A stretch of DNA of 64,000 nt from Talinum fruticosum (Eukaryota > Streptophyta > Magnoliopsida > Caryophyllales > Talinaceae), in assembly GCA_021018815.1 (NCBI GenBank), contig JAITYX010000007.1, positions 9,848,501 to 9,912,500 of the forward strand, in the 5' to 3' direction. The position numbers and the translations under genes were made by a program. Below the pieces are notes generated by a model, which saw nothing but the letters and a program-made list of their open reading frames with translations, made no database searches and was not told the origin of the DNA. This document shows, one piece after another, positions 9,925 to 22,616 of this stretch. Positions within the stretch are counted from its first letter, which is position 1; each line of letters starts with the position of its first letter.

Positions 9925-10921
9925 TAAGAATAAGAGTATTTATATACTATTTAAAAAAATCAACAACCAATTGGGTGAATAATTTAATTAATACATAGTC
10001 GATTATTTTATTTTATATTTCTATTAAGAAAGTATTTTATTTTAAAAAATCAGATTTAAATTCAAGTCAATATTTTTAACTATTAATTTCACAATAAAAG
10101 CAAATGATAGGGTTAAAAAAAGGATAAAACAAATATTTAATACATAAAAGTTAGGGTTAGAAAATGGTGTAAATTTTTTACTGGATCATTGCATGAGAGT
10201 CTTTTGAATAGCAAGATAGTCAAATTCCTATTATATAATATTATACTATATGATAAGTTAGGGTGGTTCATATTCTCTTTAAGAAGTTAAATAATTTACT
10301 ATATAATCAATATGTTATTTAAATCACTAAATTAAATTTTGTGATTATTTTTTGAACTAAATGATTCATTGATTTTATTTATAATAGAAGCTTTCTAATA
10401 GTCTTGGAAGCAACCCCGACTAATCAGTGTTACTTTTAAAAAGGAAAATTTATAAAATATATTAGTGAAATATTAAATTATTTTATAACCAAAAGCCTTT
10501 AAGCATTATATAGCCAAAAAATTCCTTCAAATGCAAATAATTATTAATAATTTCTTCTACGATAAAAATATTAATATTTCCATAGGAAAACTATTTATAA
10601 TTTTTTAAAAATATTAAATTATTTTGTAAGAGGATGCCCTTAATAAAATTAAATATTAATAATTAATTTTTAAATGTATGCATGCTTGTAATTTTCTTTA
10701 AAATTGCATCTAACCTTGACAAAAAAAATGTACCAAAGGAGGTATTTAAAATAAGCATTAGTGAAATTAAAATAAGAAAAATAACTATTATAAAATTTGA
10801 CTTTTGAATATACATTTGTAAAATTCTTAATGTATGATTTAACTTTACATAATATTTTTTTCTAAAAGTACATAATATTTAAACCAACAAAAGTTATTAA
10901 TTTTCTAAAAATATATAGAAG
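9925..10921. other. intergenic, no gene recognised
   Basis: Very AT-rich spacer, nothing recognisable. Confidence 0.5.
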
Positions 10922-10922
10922 A

Positions 10923-10990
<68 letters not shown>

Positions 10991-10993
10991 TAT
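10922..10993. repeat. (AAT)n(ATT)n inverted microsatellite
   Basis: About ten AAT units run directly into about twelve ATT units, a perfect self-complementary palindrome of about 70 bp able to form a hairpin or cruciform. Confidence 0.95.
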
Positions 10994-11211
10994 TACACAA
11001 ATAATTACATATTAACAAAAAAAATCACTTTAATATCACAAAAATAAAAAATAAATTTAACTTGAATTAATGACTTACCTTGTCACATGCCGCGACCACA
11101 ACAATTGCACTCACTTTATGTTTTTTTTTTGGTAATGGAGAGTGATTTTTATGACCAACATTAACCCATCCCAAATGGGAATAATTACATCAGGCACTCA
11201 AAGAGGTATAC

Positions 11212-14132
11212 TCGTAACACCCCTAGACCCACCCTAGGAGTATTACATGCCGGGGTTCCCCGAGAGGAACCCCTAAGGCTGCTTAGGGTCTCAACTTGGG
11301 GTTAATAACCCTTTATTGGATTGGCGGAAGCGTAATTCTAGGTTTTCAAAGGGTTTTCGGAAATTTCGGCAGAGTTTCCTCCGTAAACTGGCTAAACCCA
11401 TAGGCTTAAAGCCTTAACCCCGCACGAAACACAATCTAAAACTCAACGAGCCACACGCTCGGAGAAACACAACACAACTCAACGAGTCACACGCTCGGAG
11501 TATTCACATAGGGCTTTTACATTCATAATCAAACTTAAGTTCAAGTACAACTGGTCTTTACAAATATCTTTACAACAAGACACAAATAAAACATGCCATA
11601 GGTTCGGCATCTCCTATCCGTCTGCTATTTCCAAAAGCCAAAGGCAACTCCTGCCGGTCTTAACTTCTGTACCTGAAATGTTGGTGATGTCATGAGCTCA
11701 CTAGCCCAGTGAATAATCCAAACCCAACCCCGGGTTTCACTTTGCACATTAATTCATTAACAAACACACGTAAATTCACAATTCATTCGTAACATGCAAT
11801 TTAGAACATACATGCTTAAGACATGCGAGATTCTAACTTACCAACTTACCGAGAAGTACAATGACATCATTTATTCATGAATTCAATCAAACATGCTTCA
11901 TTCGTCTTTTTACGCAAGTAAATCATATAATCATTCATCATGCAAATCATTCGTCACGTAAATCACATCTTAGTTCTTATGGCACACATTTCTTATGAAA
12001 ACAGGGTCCGATCTTCTTCTTATTCTTTTTCTTGAGTTCAATTGTGCATTTCATAACTCACCGATTCGTTCTTTCTTGTTCGATATGCACGATCATTCGT
12101 TTCTTCATATCATACTTCTTTTAAGTTTTCTTAGTTCGAATGGAAAGAAGATTTATGTTCTGCTCTAAAGACCCAGTTCTTGGAGCCAAAACAATTCGTG
12201 GGCTCGGTTCACGGAGGCATACAATTCGTGGCCTCGAGGCATAACAATTCGTGGCCTCGAGGCATAATAATCGTGGCCTCGAGGCAGCCCCCATCCCCGA
12301 AGGACGCATACTTGTCAATTCTTAGTGGAAGCAATTCAATTCGTGGCTTCGGGTTGACAGACACTTCTATGGCCATAGCTTCAGAGGGTTCTTTAATTCG
12401 TGGGGTCTTAGATCAATAACACAATCCTTTCTCCCTTCTTTAGTTCTTTATGTTTCTTATTTTCTTATTACTTATACATAAGATATACTTAATTCATATA
12501 ATTCATGCTCAATGCGTTCATGCGTAACTTCTTCAAAACAAGCAATTCACATAAGCAAGTTCCGACTCCAACACAATCCATTCATAGCACATACGCATGC
12601 TTATGTCATTTATCATTGATGTAATTCAAGATAAGCACATAATCACATAAACATGCCAACTAGGATCTCCATCCATGAATTCATCGTTTTCATGATCGCG
12701 TATTATCGCGTATAAGTGGTATATGGTTCTATAACTTTACTTAATCGATAAATATCTCTTAATCTAGACATAAAGTTTCTTAAATCTCAGTTCTTAACTC
12801 AGTTACTCACTTATATGCGATTTAGCCCAAAACAGAACCTTTTCACTTAAAATTGCATATCTCCTAATCTACTCATCCAATGCATACAAAATTTTACAGG
12901 AAATTCTCATAAATCGCCACGAAGCTGCAGTAAAAGTTTCAGGAAATTTGAGCTACACATGACTTCGCAACAATTCAGACAAGTATGCTTAATTCATGAA
13001 AAATCTGCACTTAAGTCATGAATTCAATTCTCTTATTTTTCTCAATAATTCTGTTCAAACTAACTTCCCTAAATTCTCAATCACACAGCTCAGTAATCAT
13101 GCTCAACAATGCTCAAATATCATTAAATTCATAAACTAGGCATAAATCGCAACATGCTTTTCAATTCATGAGTTTCTAGTTTCTTAAATTTAGGCCTCTA
13201 ACTTCTTCAATTAAACCTAGAGTTTCCAATTTCATGAATCAAATTCGAGTTCAATCCATCTAACTCATTTTAGTTCTTGAGGATGAATTCGAATTACTCA
13301 CCTTAAATTCTTAGAGGTTCTAAGAATTCGGTTCTACTGAGGTTTCGATTTGGGTTTTGCTTTCTCTTACGCCTATCTCCGCTTCCGGTTCTTCGTCCCT
13401 CTCGCTTCCCTCTCTGCTTCTGCCCTGCTTTTGTCTCTGCTCTGCTTCTTCTTTCCTTCGCTCCCCTTTTCCTTTCTCCTTCGTCCAGCGCTTGTCCTCG
13501 GGCTCGCCGTGCTCGCCGGCAGCCGGTTTCCGGCGTTTTCTCGTTCCGCGCCCGCTCGCTCTTCCTCTCCCTCCGTGCGTTCTGCTCCCTCTCGCTTTCC
13601 CTATTTCCGCTTTTGCTCTGCTCGGCCTCCCGAGCCCCTCTCTCCCTTGCCCACCGGCGACGGCGCCCTTGCCGTTCAGGCGGCCACCGGCCTCCTCGCT
13701 CTCTCGCTTCGCTCCGCTCGCCCTTGCCCGATCTCCCTTCTCTTGCTTTCCCTTGCTCTCGCTTTCCCGTTCCTTTTTTTTTCTTTTCCCGCTTCGCTTC
13801 TTCGTTCCTCTTCTAATGTCTCAGCCCCTTCTCTCTCCTCTTCTCCTAATTACACACAATGGGCTTGATGCCTAATTCCAATTGGACCCCCTCTCTCTCT
13901 CTTTGCTTAATTTGACAGCTCCTCCTCACTGCCAGCAATCCCCATTCTCATTCCCTTTTTCTTTTTTTCTTTTTTTTTAATTGGGCCCAACTAGCTTCTC
14001 AAGGCCCAATAAGCTAGCCCATGCTCGGTTTCGGTTCTCGGGTTTCTAATTCCGACTCGGAAAAATTCTAATTCACTTAATTTAATAATTTGATTCACTA
14101 GCAAGCAAACACACGAAATTTCGGGTCTTACA
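11212..14132. mobile_element. solo LTR (Ty3/gypsy-type ends), 2.9 kb
   Basis: The + strand begins TCGTAACACCCCTAG and ends CGAAATTTCGGGTCTTACA; the reverse strand begins TGTAAGACCCGAAATTTCG. TAACACCCC and TGTAAGACCC termini are common in plant Ty3/gypsy LTRs. A 5-bp target duplication TATAC flanks it (11207-11211 and 14133-14137). There is no gag/pol coding and no second LTR, which fits a solo LTR left by LTR-LTR recombination. The left terminus is TC instead of TG. Internal features are a 23-25-bp tandem repeat (12191-12286), a duplicated CTCAACGAG..CACACGCTCGGAG motif (11440-11500) and a CT-rich segment (13350-13960). Confidence 0.75.
12191..12286. repeat. tandem repeat inside the LTR
   Basis: Four diverged units of the type ACAATTCGTGGCCTCGAGGC, 20-27 bp apart. 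Confidence 0.85.
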
Positions 14133-14464
14133 TATACAAATATATGTGCCAATTAGAGAACTTACTTGTTAATCTTAGCTAGATATTGCAATCTCATGCT
14201 AAACTCTCTTTGGATGTCTTTAACAACCTTGTCTGCATTCGTCCCTTTATCGTGGAAACTTTTTGAGTTTTTTTTTTTCTTTCCATATGTGATAAACACT
14301 GGTTGTATATGTAGCAAATAGAATATGCCTATGCAACTTTTTCCCCTTCCATGATATAAGCCATCTATGCATTTGGTCCAGTGATCTGTGCAGCTGTATT
14401 ACAATTCAACCAAGTTAACAGTGGCTATTCTCACTCTTTCGGTGTATCTACATCCCTAAAACAA

Positions 14465-14637
14465 GTGTTCTTCAGTCTCCTCATGTGTATTGCACGGTTG
14501 AAAGGTAGTATATACTCCCTCCTTAAACCGATTGATATATATATATTGTTTTCTTCGATCTCCTCATGTGTATTGCACAGTTGACGAGTAGTATATACTC
14601 CCTCCTTAAACCGATTGATATATATATATATATATAT
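14465..14637. repeat. ~83-bp tandem duplication ending in (TA)n
   Basis: The segment CTCCTCATGTGTATTGCAC..GTAGTATATACTCCCTCC..CCGATTGATATATATA occurs twice head to tail, with a few differences. Confidence 0.85.
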
Positions 14638-14952
14638 GATAATTCAAAAGAGCATAAGATTTTTTTTTTTTTTTGGCAAAGGGAGCGCAAGAATTTGGTT
14701 TGATATCTTTGTTGTGAGATGTAAGTTGTTTACAAGCGGTTTTGAAGTGAAAGATGACTAAAAGGAGCACGATATGCAAGTATCATATTTGTTTGGGGAA
14801 GATGAGAAATAATCATACAAACTAGTTTCCACAGAGTTTATATTAAAAAAAAAAACATCCCTTATTTTTAGGGTCAAAATCATACAACTACAATTACTAT
14901 TTACAAATCATTTGCTAATAAAATTTTAATTTAGTAGTCAAAGTTACAGCCT
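14638..14952. other. intergenic, no gene recognised
   Basis: AT-rich DNA with a T11-12 tract at about 14660. The segment near 14806 (GATGAGAAATAATCATACAAACTAG) resembles DOX-A upstream DNA. Confidence 0.5.
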
Positions 14953-15060
14953 TTTTAAACACATTAGATCCTGCATTCTTTGTACTTGGACGTCGCAATC
15001 AGTGTCAATTGTCAGGAGTGACCACCTTATCAACTTGATTCATGAGTTCAGTCTTATTTC
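14953..15060 (+). promoter_or_regulatory. shared upstream block of DOX-B
   Basis: CACATTAGATCCTGCATTC..TACTTGGACGTCGCAATCAGTGTC..CACCTTATCAACTTG matches blocks upstream of DOX-A and DOX-C. It lies about 150-250 bp before the DOX-B ATG. Conservation may simply reflect recent duplication. Confidence 0.35.
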
Positions 15061-15202
15061 ACTCTCCTATAGACTACAGCTGGGCCTTACTTTACTTTGA
15101 TTTTCTTCGTGCGATTAAGAAAATGATTAGGTTATAGTGCTGTAGAACTTCAGTCTTTCACTCCACCCCTCCCCCTCCCCCCAAAAAAACAAGGACCAGA
15201 AA

Positions 15203-16845
15203 ATGAGCAGCCAGACAACCATGACTAATGGATCCCAATCCAGTAGCTATGATCGAAGCATCGATCTCAGGGCCTTCGATGAGAGTAAAACAGGGGTTAA
15301 AGGGGTAGCAGATGCAGGGGCAGAAAAGATTCCAAGCATATTTGTTCGACCAGATGAGGATCTTTCGAGGGAGTTCCATACTTGTCGTGAGACTTTAGCC
15401 ATTCCTGTCATAGACCTTACTCATGTTCGTGAAATAAACAGTGAGGGTGAGGAGGTTATCAGTAACATCCTTCAGGCATCGGAGAAGTGGGGGTTCTTCC
15501 AAGTGGTTAATCATGGTATTCCACTGGAAGTTCTGGACAAAGTGATTGAAGGTGTTAGGATGTTTCATGAGCAAGATGTAGAGGTTAAGAAGGAAATCTA
15601 CAGCCGGGATGCAACGAGGCGGATCAGGTTTAATACCAACCGCGATTTGTATGAGTCCAGGGCTGCTAATTGGAGGGACACTTTGTATGTTAACTTTATG
15701 TCTGAATCTGAGCTTGACACTGAAGAACTGCCTCTAATATGCAGGTATTTATATACAGCTGGTTTTTCTTATTCCTTTCTTCTGTTATAAATTAGTACCT
15801 AATTCATTGTTTACAACTGATTTTGGGATGAGATGAGATGGAAATTCGTTTGGACTTGCCCTTAAACTGAGTCATTTGCCAGCTAAAGTAGGTATTACAT
15901 ATTATTCTTTGTAGGGATGCGATAGTGGCCTATGCGAAGCATGTCATTAAACTTTGTGAACTCCTACTCGAGCTACTGTCAGTGGGTCTGGGACTCGAAC
16001 CAGACCATCTCCGACAAATGGAATGTGCAAACGTTTGGAGCTTGCTTGGGCATTATTACCCTCCGTGCCCAGAGCCAGACTTGACACTGGGGACTACCAA
16101 GCATTCTGATCCCGCTTTCCTCACTATACTTTTGCAAGATCAAATCGGTGGCCTCCAAGTTCTTCATCAGGATCAATGGGTTAATGTTGAGCCTGTCCCT
16201 GGTGCCTTGATAGTCAACATAGGAGACATTCTCCAGGTTAGTTTTCCTAATTATCCCAGCAATCCAATCCACAGGTAACTTTAGGACTTCAATCAGGTGA
16301 TATCCAGTCAAGACCAAATCCAAATTGATCCGATTCACGGAATCGACTTAAAATGGCCTTGATCATTATATTGTTGATTGTATTTTCTCAACAGATTCGT
16401 TGAACAAACTGATAGACGCCTAAAAAAGAATAGACTAAAAGGCCAATAATGCAATCTGATAGACTCATTTACAATCTTGTTCCTTTTTGCTTAGTGGAAT
16501 CGGAAGAGTTTTCCATCCACACAATACATAATGTATGTCTTTCAAGTCATTCTACTAATAAATTCTCTCGATTTCAACCAATGTTGGGTGCAGATCATTT
16601 CGAACGACAAGCTTAAAAGCGTAAACCACAGAGTTATAGCTAAAAGAGTTGGACCGAGGATCTCAATTGCAACATTTTTCATAGGACCTATCTCATCACC
16701 CAAGATATATGGGCCGATTAAAGAATTGGTATCGGAAGAAAATCCGCCTGTTTTTAAAGATTTTACCCTCGAAGAGTTCTTCAAGAATTTCTTCTCCCGA
16801 CCACTTGATCAGCCTGGAATTCAATATTTTCAGCAAACCAAGTAA
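15203..16845 (+). CDS. 2-oxoglutarate/Fe(II)-dependent dioxygenase, ACC-oxidase-homolog clade (DOX-B)
   Basis: Exons 15203-15744, 15915-16236 and 16594-16845 encode 371 aa, with splice phases identical to DOX-A. DIOX_N ([19 protein letters not shown]) is followed by the Fe/2OG core. Iron ligands are H244, D246 (TKHSDPAF) and H300 (SVNHRVI); R310 and S312 (GPRIS) bind 2-oxoglutarate. Every catalytic residue is present, so the gene looks functional. Intron 2 is about 360 bp, against about 100 bp in DOX-A and DOX-C. The ATG follows a C-rich leader and its context matches the paralogs. Role: cytosolic oxidation of an unknown, probably specialised, metabolite. It is about 600 bp upstream of DOX-C and in the same direction. 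Confidence 0.93.
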
Positions 16846-17045
16846 CCCAGGAGACTTGCAGCAGAGGATTTGAGTAGTTAATGAGCTATTTACTCAAGAT
16901 TAGGAGATGTAATGCCAAATAATCCATATTAAATCATTGTTTTTCTTTCCTAAATATACAGTGAACGAGCAGACATGAATAATATATTTATATGATACAA
17001 TTACAATATTCAAAAGCTCGTGAGTAATTAGAATTATATCGATCC

Positions 17046-17340
17046 TTCGCGCATAAGATCCTCTGCCTTTTCTACTTGGATGTCACAATCAGTGCCTAAA
17101 TCACCTTATAAACTAATCATAATATTCTCAATTATTGCATTTTAAATCATGAAAATACTATATACATACGGAATAACACATGAATTTAATAATTTTCCAT
17201 ATGTATATTTGGTGATTTTAAAATGCAATGGTCAAGAATATGTTTATTACTGTATTTTAATAATCCTTGAACAAGGCCATAAATTTAATAATTTTCCTAT
17301 TAATTGATTACTTATTTTTTAAAGGTCATCATTGTTGACT
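17046..17340 (+). promoter_or_regulatory. upstream block of DOX-C
   Basis: GCATAAGATCCTCTGCC..TACTTGGATGTCACAATCAGTGCC..CACCTTATAAAC repeats the block seen before DOX-A and DOX-B. An ATTGTTGACT segment (TTGACT at 17335-17340, 104 bp before the ATG) parallels the TTGACT before DOX-A; the palindromic second half is not kept. Confidence 0.35.
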
Positions 17341-17443
17341 TTGTTGAGAATATGATTTGCTTATTTTTGCCGTGTGCAAATGGTCATCGATCTACTCATC
17401 TCACTCTTCTGCAGCTCACCTCCCCAAAAAGGAATCCTGAAAA

Positions 17444-18805
17444 ATGAACAGCCAAACTACCATTGTCAATGGATCCCAATCCAGTGGCCATGATCGAAAC
17501 CTCGAGCTCAAGGCCTTCGATGAGAGAAAAACAGGGGTTAAAGGGCTAGTAGATGCTGGGGCAGAAAAAGTTCCAAGCATATTTGTTCGATCGCACGAGG
17601 AACTCTCTAAGGAGTTTGATACTTGTCATGAGAATTTAACTGTTCCTGTCATAGACCTTGCTCATGTTGGTGAAAGAAATAGTAGGGGGAGGAGATTATT
17701 AGGAGGATCATTTGGGCATCGGAGAAGTGGGGGTTCTTCCAATTGGTGAATCATGGTATTCCATTGGAAATTCTGGACAAAGTGATTCAAGGTATTAGGA
17801 TGTTTCATGAGCAAGATGCAGAGGTTAAGAAGGAGTTTTATACCCGGGATCGGACAAGGCAGGTCAGGTTTGAGTCCAACTATGATTTGTATGAGTCAAA
17901 GACTGCTAATTGGAGGGATACTTTGAATGTTAGCACTGTCATTAGATCTCATCTTAACCCTGAAGATGTGCCTTCCATATGCAGGTATAATTGGCTCTTT
18001 TTCTTACTGCTATTATCTTCGATCGATCAGTACATAATTCATTTGATAACAAATTATTTTGGGATGAGATAGAACCTCGCTCAAACTTGTATACATGATT
18101 AGTTGCCTCACTATTAACTAATTTTTTGCAGGGATGTGATATTGGCCTATTTGAACCATGCCATCAAACTTGGTGACCTCCTGCTCGAGCTATTGTCAAT
18201 GGGCCTGGGACTTGAACCAGAACATCTGCGAGGAATGGAAGCTACAAAGGCGTGGAACTTAGTTGGGCACTACTACCCTGCGTGCCCCGAGCCAGACTTG
18301 ACACTGGGAGCCAGCAAGCATTCTGATCCCTCTTTCCTCACTATACTTTTGCAAGATCAAATTGGTGGCCTTCAAGTTCTTCATCAGAATCAATGGGTTA
18401 ATATCGAGCCTGTCCCTGGTGCCCTGATTGTCAACATCGGTGACATTCTCCAGGTTAGCCTCCCTGCTTATCTAGCTGTTTTCAACATATCTGTGAGTTT
18501 TTGAAGTCATTGTGCTATTATAGTATCTTGATTTCGACTGCAATTGAGTGCAGATAATCTCGAACGACAAGCTTAAAAGTGTGTACCACAGAGTGATTGC
18601 TAATGGAGTCGGACCGAGAATTTCAATTGCTACATTCTTCACAGGACCATTCTCATCACCCAAGGTATATGGACCGATTAAAGAGCTGGTATCAGGTGAA
18701 AGTCCAGCTCTTTATAAACAATTTACCATCCAAGAGTTCATGAAGCACTTCTTCACCCGGCCGCTAGATCAGCCTGGAATTCAATATTTTCAGCAGACCA
18801 TGTAA
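17444..18805 (+). pseudogene. 2-oxoglutarate/Fe(II) dioxygenase with one frame break (DOX-C)
   Basis: Exons 17444-17984, 18132-18453 and 18554-18805 have the same layout as DOX-B, but exon 1 is one base short (541 instead of 542). The frame is lost in the G5 run at 17685-17689: upstream it reads to [11 protein letters not shown], downstream in another frame WASEKWGFF and [12 protein letters not shown]. Apart from this the gene is well preserved: iron ligands KHSDPSF and SVYHRVI, the GPRIS motif, both introns and a PGIQYF ending. Either a very young pseudogene or, as I think more likely given the same kind of break in other genes here, a missing base in the assembly; then 371 aa. Exon 2 shares a 189-bp identical tract with DOX-A. 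Confidence 0.85.
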
Positions 18806-20200
18806 TGTAATCCAGGAGACTGCAGTTATTTCTATCAATTGCTAAGGTATTAAAAAAAAATCTACTTGAAGCGAAGGGTTTGGGTAGTTACTATTTATTT
18901 CTTCAAGATCAAGCAATGTTTCATTGGGAGGTACAATGTCAAATAATCTACACTATATGTATGTTTTTCTTCCCCAAATATGTGATATGGTTTCCTAGTT
19001 ACATGATATCGATTGGATATAAGAAGCACTTTTTTGGATAACTATTCAACCAATCAGCTACAGTATACGATGCACTCCTTGAGTTTAGAATTGATGCACA
19101 CAGAACTACTGTACAATATAATTACATTACAAAATGGCGCGGGAGCGGGGAATTGAAACTAAAACAATGGGATCCAATACATTGAAGTTTTCATTGCTGA
19201 CCACTAAGCTAAGATCTTATTTGGTGACTTTGTTAAGTTATTTTCTTAAAGGTTTTTTGATAATAGTAGGTTGTTTAACTAAATGGAGGCCCATTTATGA
19301 GGCCCATCGATCACGTCACTTGGATTAACTATTCATTTGATGGTTCTGCTGAGATTTTATCATACTTTAAAATTTCATCAAGCAAATCTTACTTTAAATT
19401 TCTTAATCAGTTTTGAGTAACACTATCAAGGTGATCTTCAACCATTGATCATGCTAATCTAATAGCATAAGTGAAAATTCCGTCTAAATCTCCAATTAAG
19501 GCCTTCACCGATATACTCATAAACAATTATGAGTATTTGAATTCAAAACAAATAAATGATCATAAGCAAACATAGAAATTTAAGATTTATCTGACCCGAA
19601 AGAAGGATGAAGGTTTATAGAGAAAAAAGAGATCATTCGGTGTAAATTTAAAATCAATGGATGATGAGAAACAACATCACAATTTCGCAATGATTTGAAA
19701 AAGAATATCACAATTTCACAATTGCCATTATTAGTGTTATCTCATTCACTGTAATTTAATTCATACAAATGAGATCCTAGCAATACATTGAACTATGTAG
19801 TCTTATATGTTCAAATTAGTAAATATAGTTTCCCAAAATGTAAATCATGAATGATTTCAACATATTTTTACTAAAAAACCAGTTACAGATTGGTGTCTTA
19901 AAATAATTATTTGTATTAGATACTAAATCAAAGGAGATTTGATTCAACAACATCAAATAATTGATAAGACGAGGCAAAATGTTGTTCGATATAAATATGA
20001 ACAATTGATGTAAATGAAGCTACAATGAATTGAATGTACACTGCTCTACCCACAGTTTGATTTTGTTGTCTGCTCAAATGGTGAGACTTGCATTACTTCA
20101 GTATAATATGTGTATTATGCACTCTTTTTTTCTTTTTATGGGGGAGAGGGGTTACTTTTGGGTCAGGAAAACAAGTAAATCGCTTGAAAATTGTATTTTA
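18806..20200. other. intergenic, no gene recognised
   Basis: DOX-C 3' region to about 18990 (it shares TTTTTCTTCCCCAAATATG with the paralogs), then AT-rich spacer without identifiable genes or repeats. Confidence 0.5.
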
Positions 20201-20210
20201 ACAGATTTCA

Positions 20211-22349
20211 TTGCATTATGTTATGTTTGTTGTTGATATTGATTTCTGTACTGGGCAGGATTACTGTTTTTTCCTGGTCGTTGTTGCCTACATTTCAGTG
20301 AGCTTTCTCAGTACGAGCAATGGCGTTAGAGTATGGAATGAAGCAGGGGTTCTACTTTTAATGTGCTTGATTATGGCGCAGTTGGAGATGGCCAGAAAGA
20401 TGACACTCAAGTATGTAATATTCTTCCTCAAAATTATGCAGTTTCCACCAAAAACATTCCTACTGCTTCCTCTAGTTTCTGTTGCACCGTATTTGACTGA
20501 TCCATCTATGTAAAGGCATTTTCAAAAGCATGGGCAGAGCTGTGCGGTGCAACCGGAGGTAATCCCACTCTGATCGTTCCCGCAGATAAAACATTCTTAC
20601 TTAAACCCATTTCATTCAAAGGTCCATGCAAGTCTCCCACAGTCCATTTCAAGGTAAGATGCCAGACATAATGTCTAAAACTATCCCCCGATAAGTCTCC
20701 CACAGTTCATTTTTTTGCATGCATCTGTAAGTATTGAGGAATTATTAATTGTGTGTTGTTACGTTTGCCTAAATGATAGATCGACGGGAAAATGGTGGCA
20801 CCGGACAACGTTGGCTCATGGGGGATATCTTGCCAATCCTATGATTCATGGCTGTCTTTCGAAAATGTGGAAAATCTGCATTTAGATGGGCCAGGAGAAC
20901 TTGATGGCAGAGGCTCTGTTTGGTGGGGAGAAGCCGCAACTATCGCTTATGACCTCTATGCAATTGACGTTAACGTAAGCTTGTAAGAGTTACTTAATCA
21001 AAGACTAATCTTGTGATTTCATAATATTGATTAACGTTGTATTGCATCTAATTCCAGGGTGGAAGCGGTAATTGCAATCGTCCTTCGGTATGTTAACTTG
21101 TAATTAATTTTCTAATTATTTTGAGATTGCATGATTTATAAGTTTTAAGGATATTATAATATGCTAACTTGAAGTACTTATGTATGATAATGAAATTCAA
21201 TGATAGGCTTTATCGATACTTAATTGTAATGGCCTGCAACTGCAAGGTTTAACACATAAGGATAGTCCTCAAGGCCACATTAGAATTATGGGATGCAACA
21301 ACTCAACCCTATCGAATCTTCACATAATTGCACCTGAAGATAGCCCCAATACCGATGGCATCGATATTTCCGCTGTGACTAATGTTCAAATCCGTGACTC
21401 TATCATATCAACTGGTATTTATATTGGATTTGATCGCTTATATGATGAGTTATATATGACGAATCACTTTAAAATTTTAATAATCTATAATTTGTTAAAC
21501 AATTTGCAGGTGATGATTGTATTGCAATAGGGTCCCCTTCATCGTGGATTAATATCACTGGAGTTACTTGTGGACCAGGACACGGCATAAGGTATTTTTC
21601 AATAGCAATTTTATCTTCTCATAATTTAAATAATTTATGTGTTCATATGACGCCCCCCCAAACAACTACTTTTATAGTGTGGGAAGCTTAGGACGTGGAG
21701 GTGAAAAGGCCGAAGTTGAAGAAATTCATGTGAGAAATTGCACTTTCAAAAAAGTACCAATGGGGCTAGAATCAAAACATGGCAGGTATAGTTTACTATT
21801 CCCTTTGAACCCCCCAAAAAAAGAAAACCCAAAAAAAGAAATTAAATGTTCTTATATTCATCTTAATGATGCATGCTAATCTCGACAAATACAGGGAGGA
21901 TCTGGGTACGCGAGGAAGATCACTTTTGAAGATATTCCTCTTATAGATGTGAGCAACCCCATTATCATCGACCAATTTTATTGCATCCCGCCTGGCACTA
22001 ATTGCCAAATGCAGGTAAAGAAAAACATACGTACTCAAGCAAAAGGTATGTTACATTACATATATGTTATGTGAAATAACGTGCTAACTATCATGAACGG
22101 ATGCTGTGATAAAATCAAAAGCCGATGGGAGTGGCAGTTTCAGACGTGACATACAATGGGTTCCAAGGAACTTCGGCGAGCCCCGTGGCAATTACGCTAA
22201 ATTGTAGCAAGACTACCCCATGCACCAACATTGTATTGAAGAGCATTGAAATTACTCCATCCAACTCTGCGATGCAAATCCAGTCAGTGTCTGAAAATGC
22301 CAAATGCACACAAACTTCTGTTAAACCTGCGGTCCCTTGTTTCCGATAA
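20211..22349 (+). pseudogene. polygalacturonase (GH28 pectinase), two frame breaks
   Basis: Nine exons: about 20211-20410, 20516-20653, 20780-20974, 21058-21087, 21207-21414, 21510-21591, 21678-21785, 21895-22014, 22122-22349. Family enzymes hydrolyse the alpha-1,4-galacturonan of pectin in the cell wall. Seen: a hydrophobic signal-like stretch (FFLVVVAYISVSFL), then FNVLDYGAVGDGQKDDTQ, and the four GH28 motifs NTDG (exon 5), GDDC (across exons 5/6), GHG (exon 6) and RIK (NGARIKTW, exon 7), all intact. Two single-base frame breaks: the G4 run at 20346-20349 between signal and mature frames, and the A6 run at 21748-21753 before RIK. Every other junction keeps phase, so assembly error is as likely as real decay. 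The true start is uncertain; 20211 is the first in-frame ATG. Confidence 0.85.
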
Positions 22350-22616
22350 CTCCATAGACATTTTGTTTGTATTACATATAAGAGGTGTATTATGAGAAAT
22401 TTTCTCAACACATGCATAGAGGTTGATTCCTGTTAAATTTGTTGCCTGTTATGGGCGTCTATTTCAATAACTAGCTTACATTTTGAATATCTCCCATGGT
22501 TTCTATACGGTCTAAGAACCCCCCCAAAAAAAATGTTAGGACTTAGTAGAGCAAAAAATGTAAATTCTTAAGAGTTATTGTGATATAAACTTTATTAACA
22601 GCTGACATTTTAAAGG

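Larger units (their letters stand above)
11121..14480 (-). mobile_element. LINE 3' end (minus strand), split by a solo LTR
   Basis: On the - strand, 14420-14165 reads as the C-terminus of a plant L1-type polyprotein (SVYHIWKE, then ADKVVKDIQREF, ending at a TAA at 14164-14162). The 3' UTR follows and, after the LTR insertion, resumes at 11211 and ends in a poly(A) seen as T10 at 11121-11130. The reading frame is disturbed (an in-frame stop and a shift near 14350). The 5' part is missing. VYHIWKERN-like endings are known from plant LINE reverse-transcriptase ORFs. Confidence 0.72.

Noticed and set aside
13350..13875. Two overlapping 172-codon frames on the + strand
   Set aside because: Both are low-complexity serine/leucine/proline translations of a CT-rich segment inside the solo LTR, with no domain and equal coding character in several frames.
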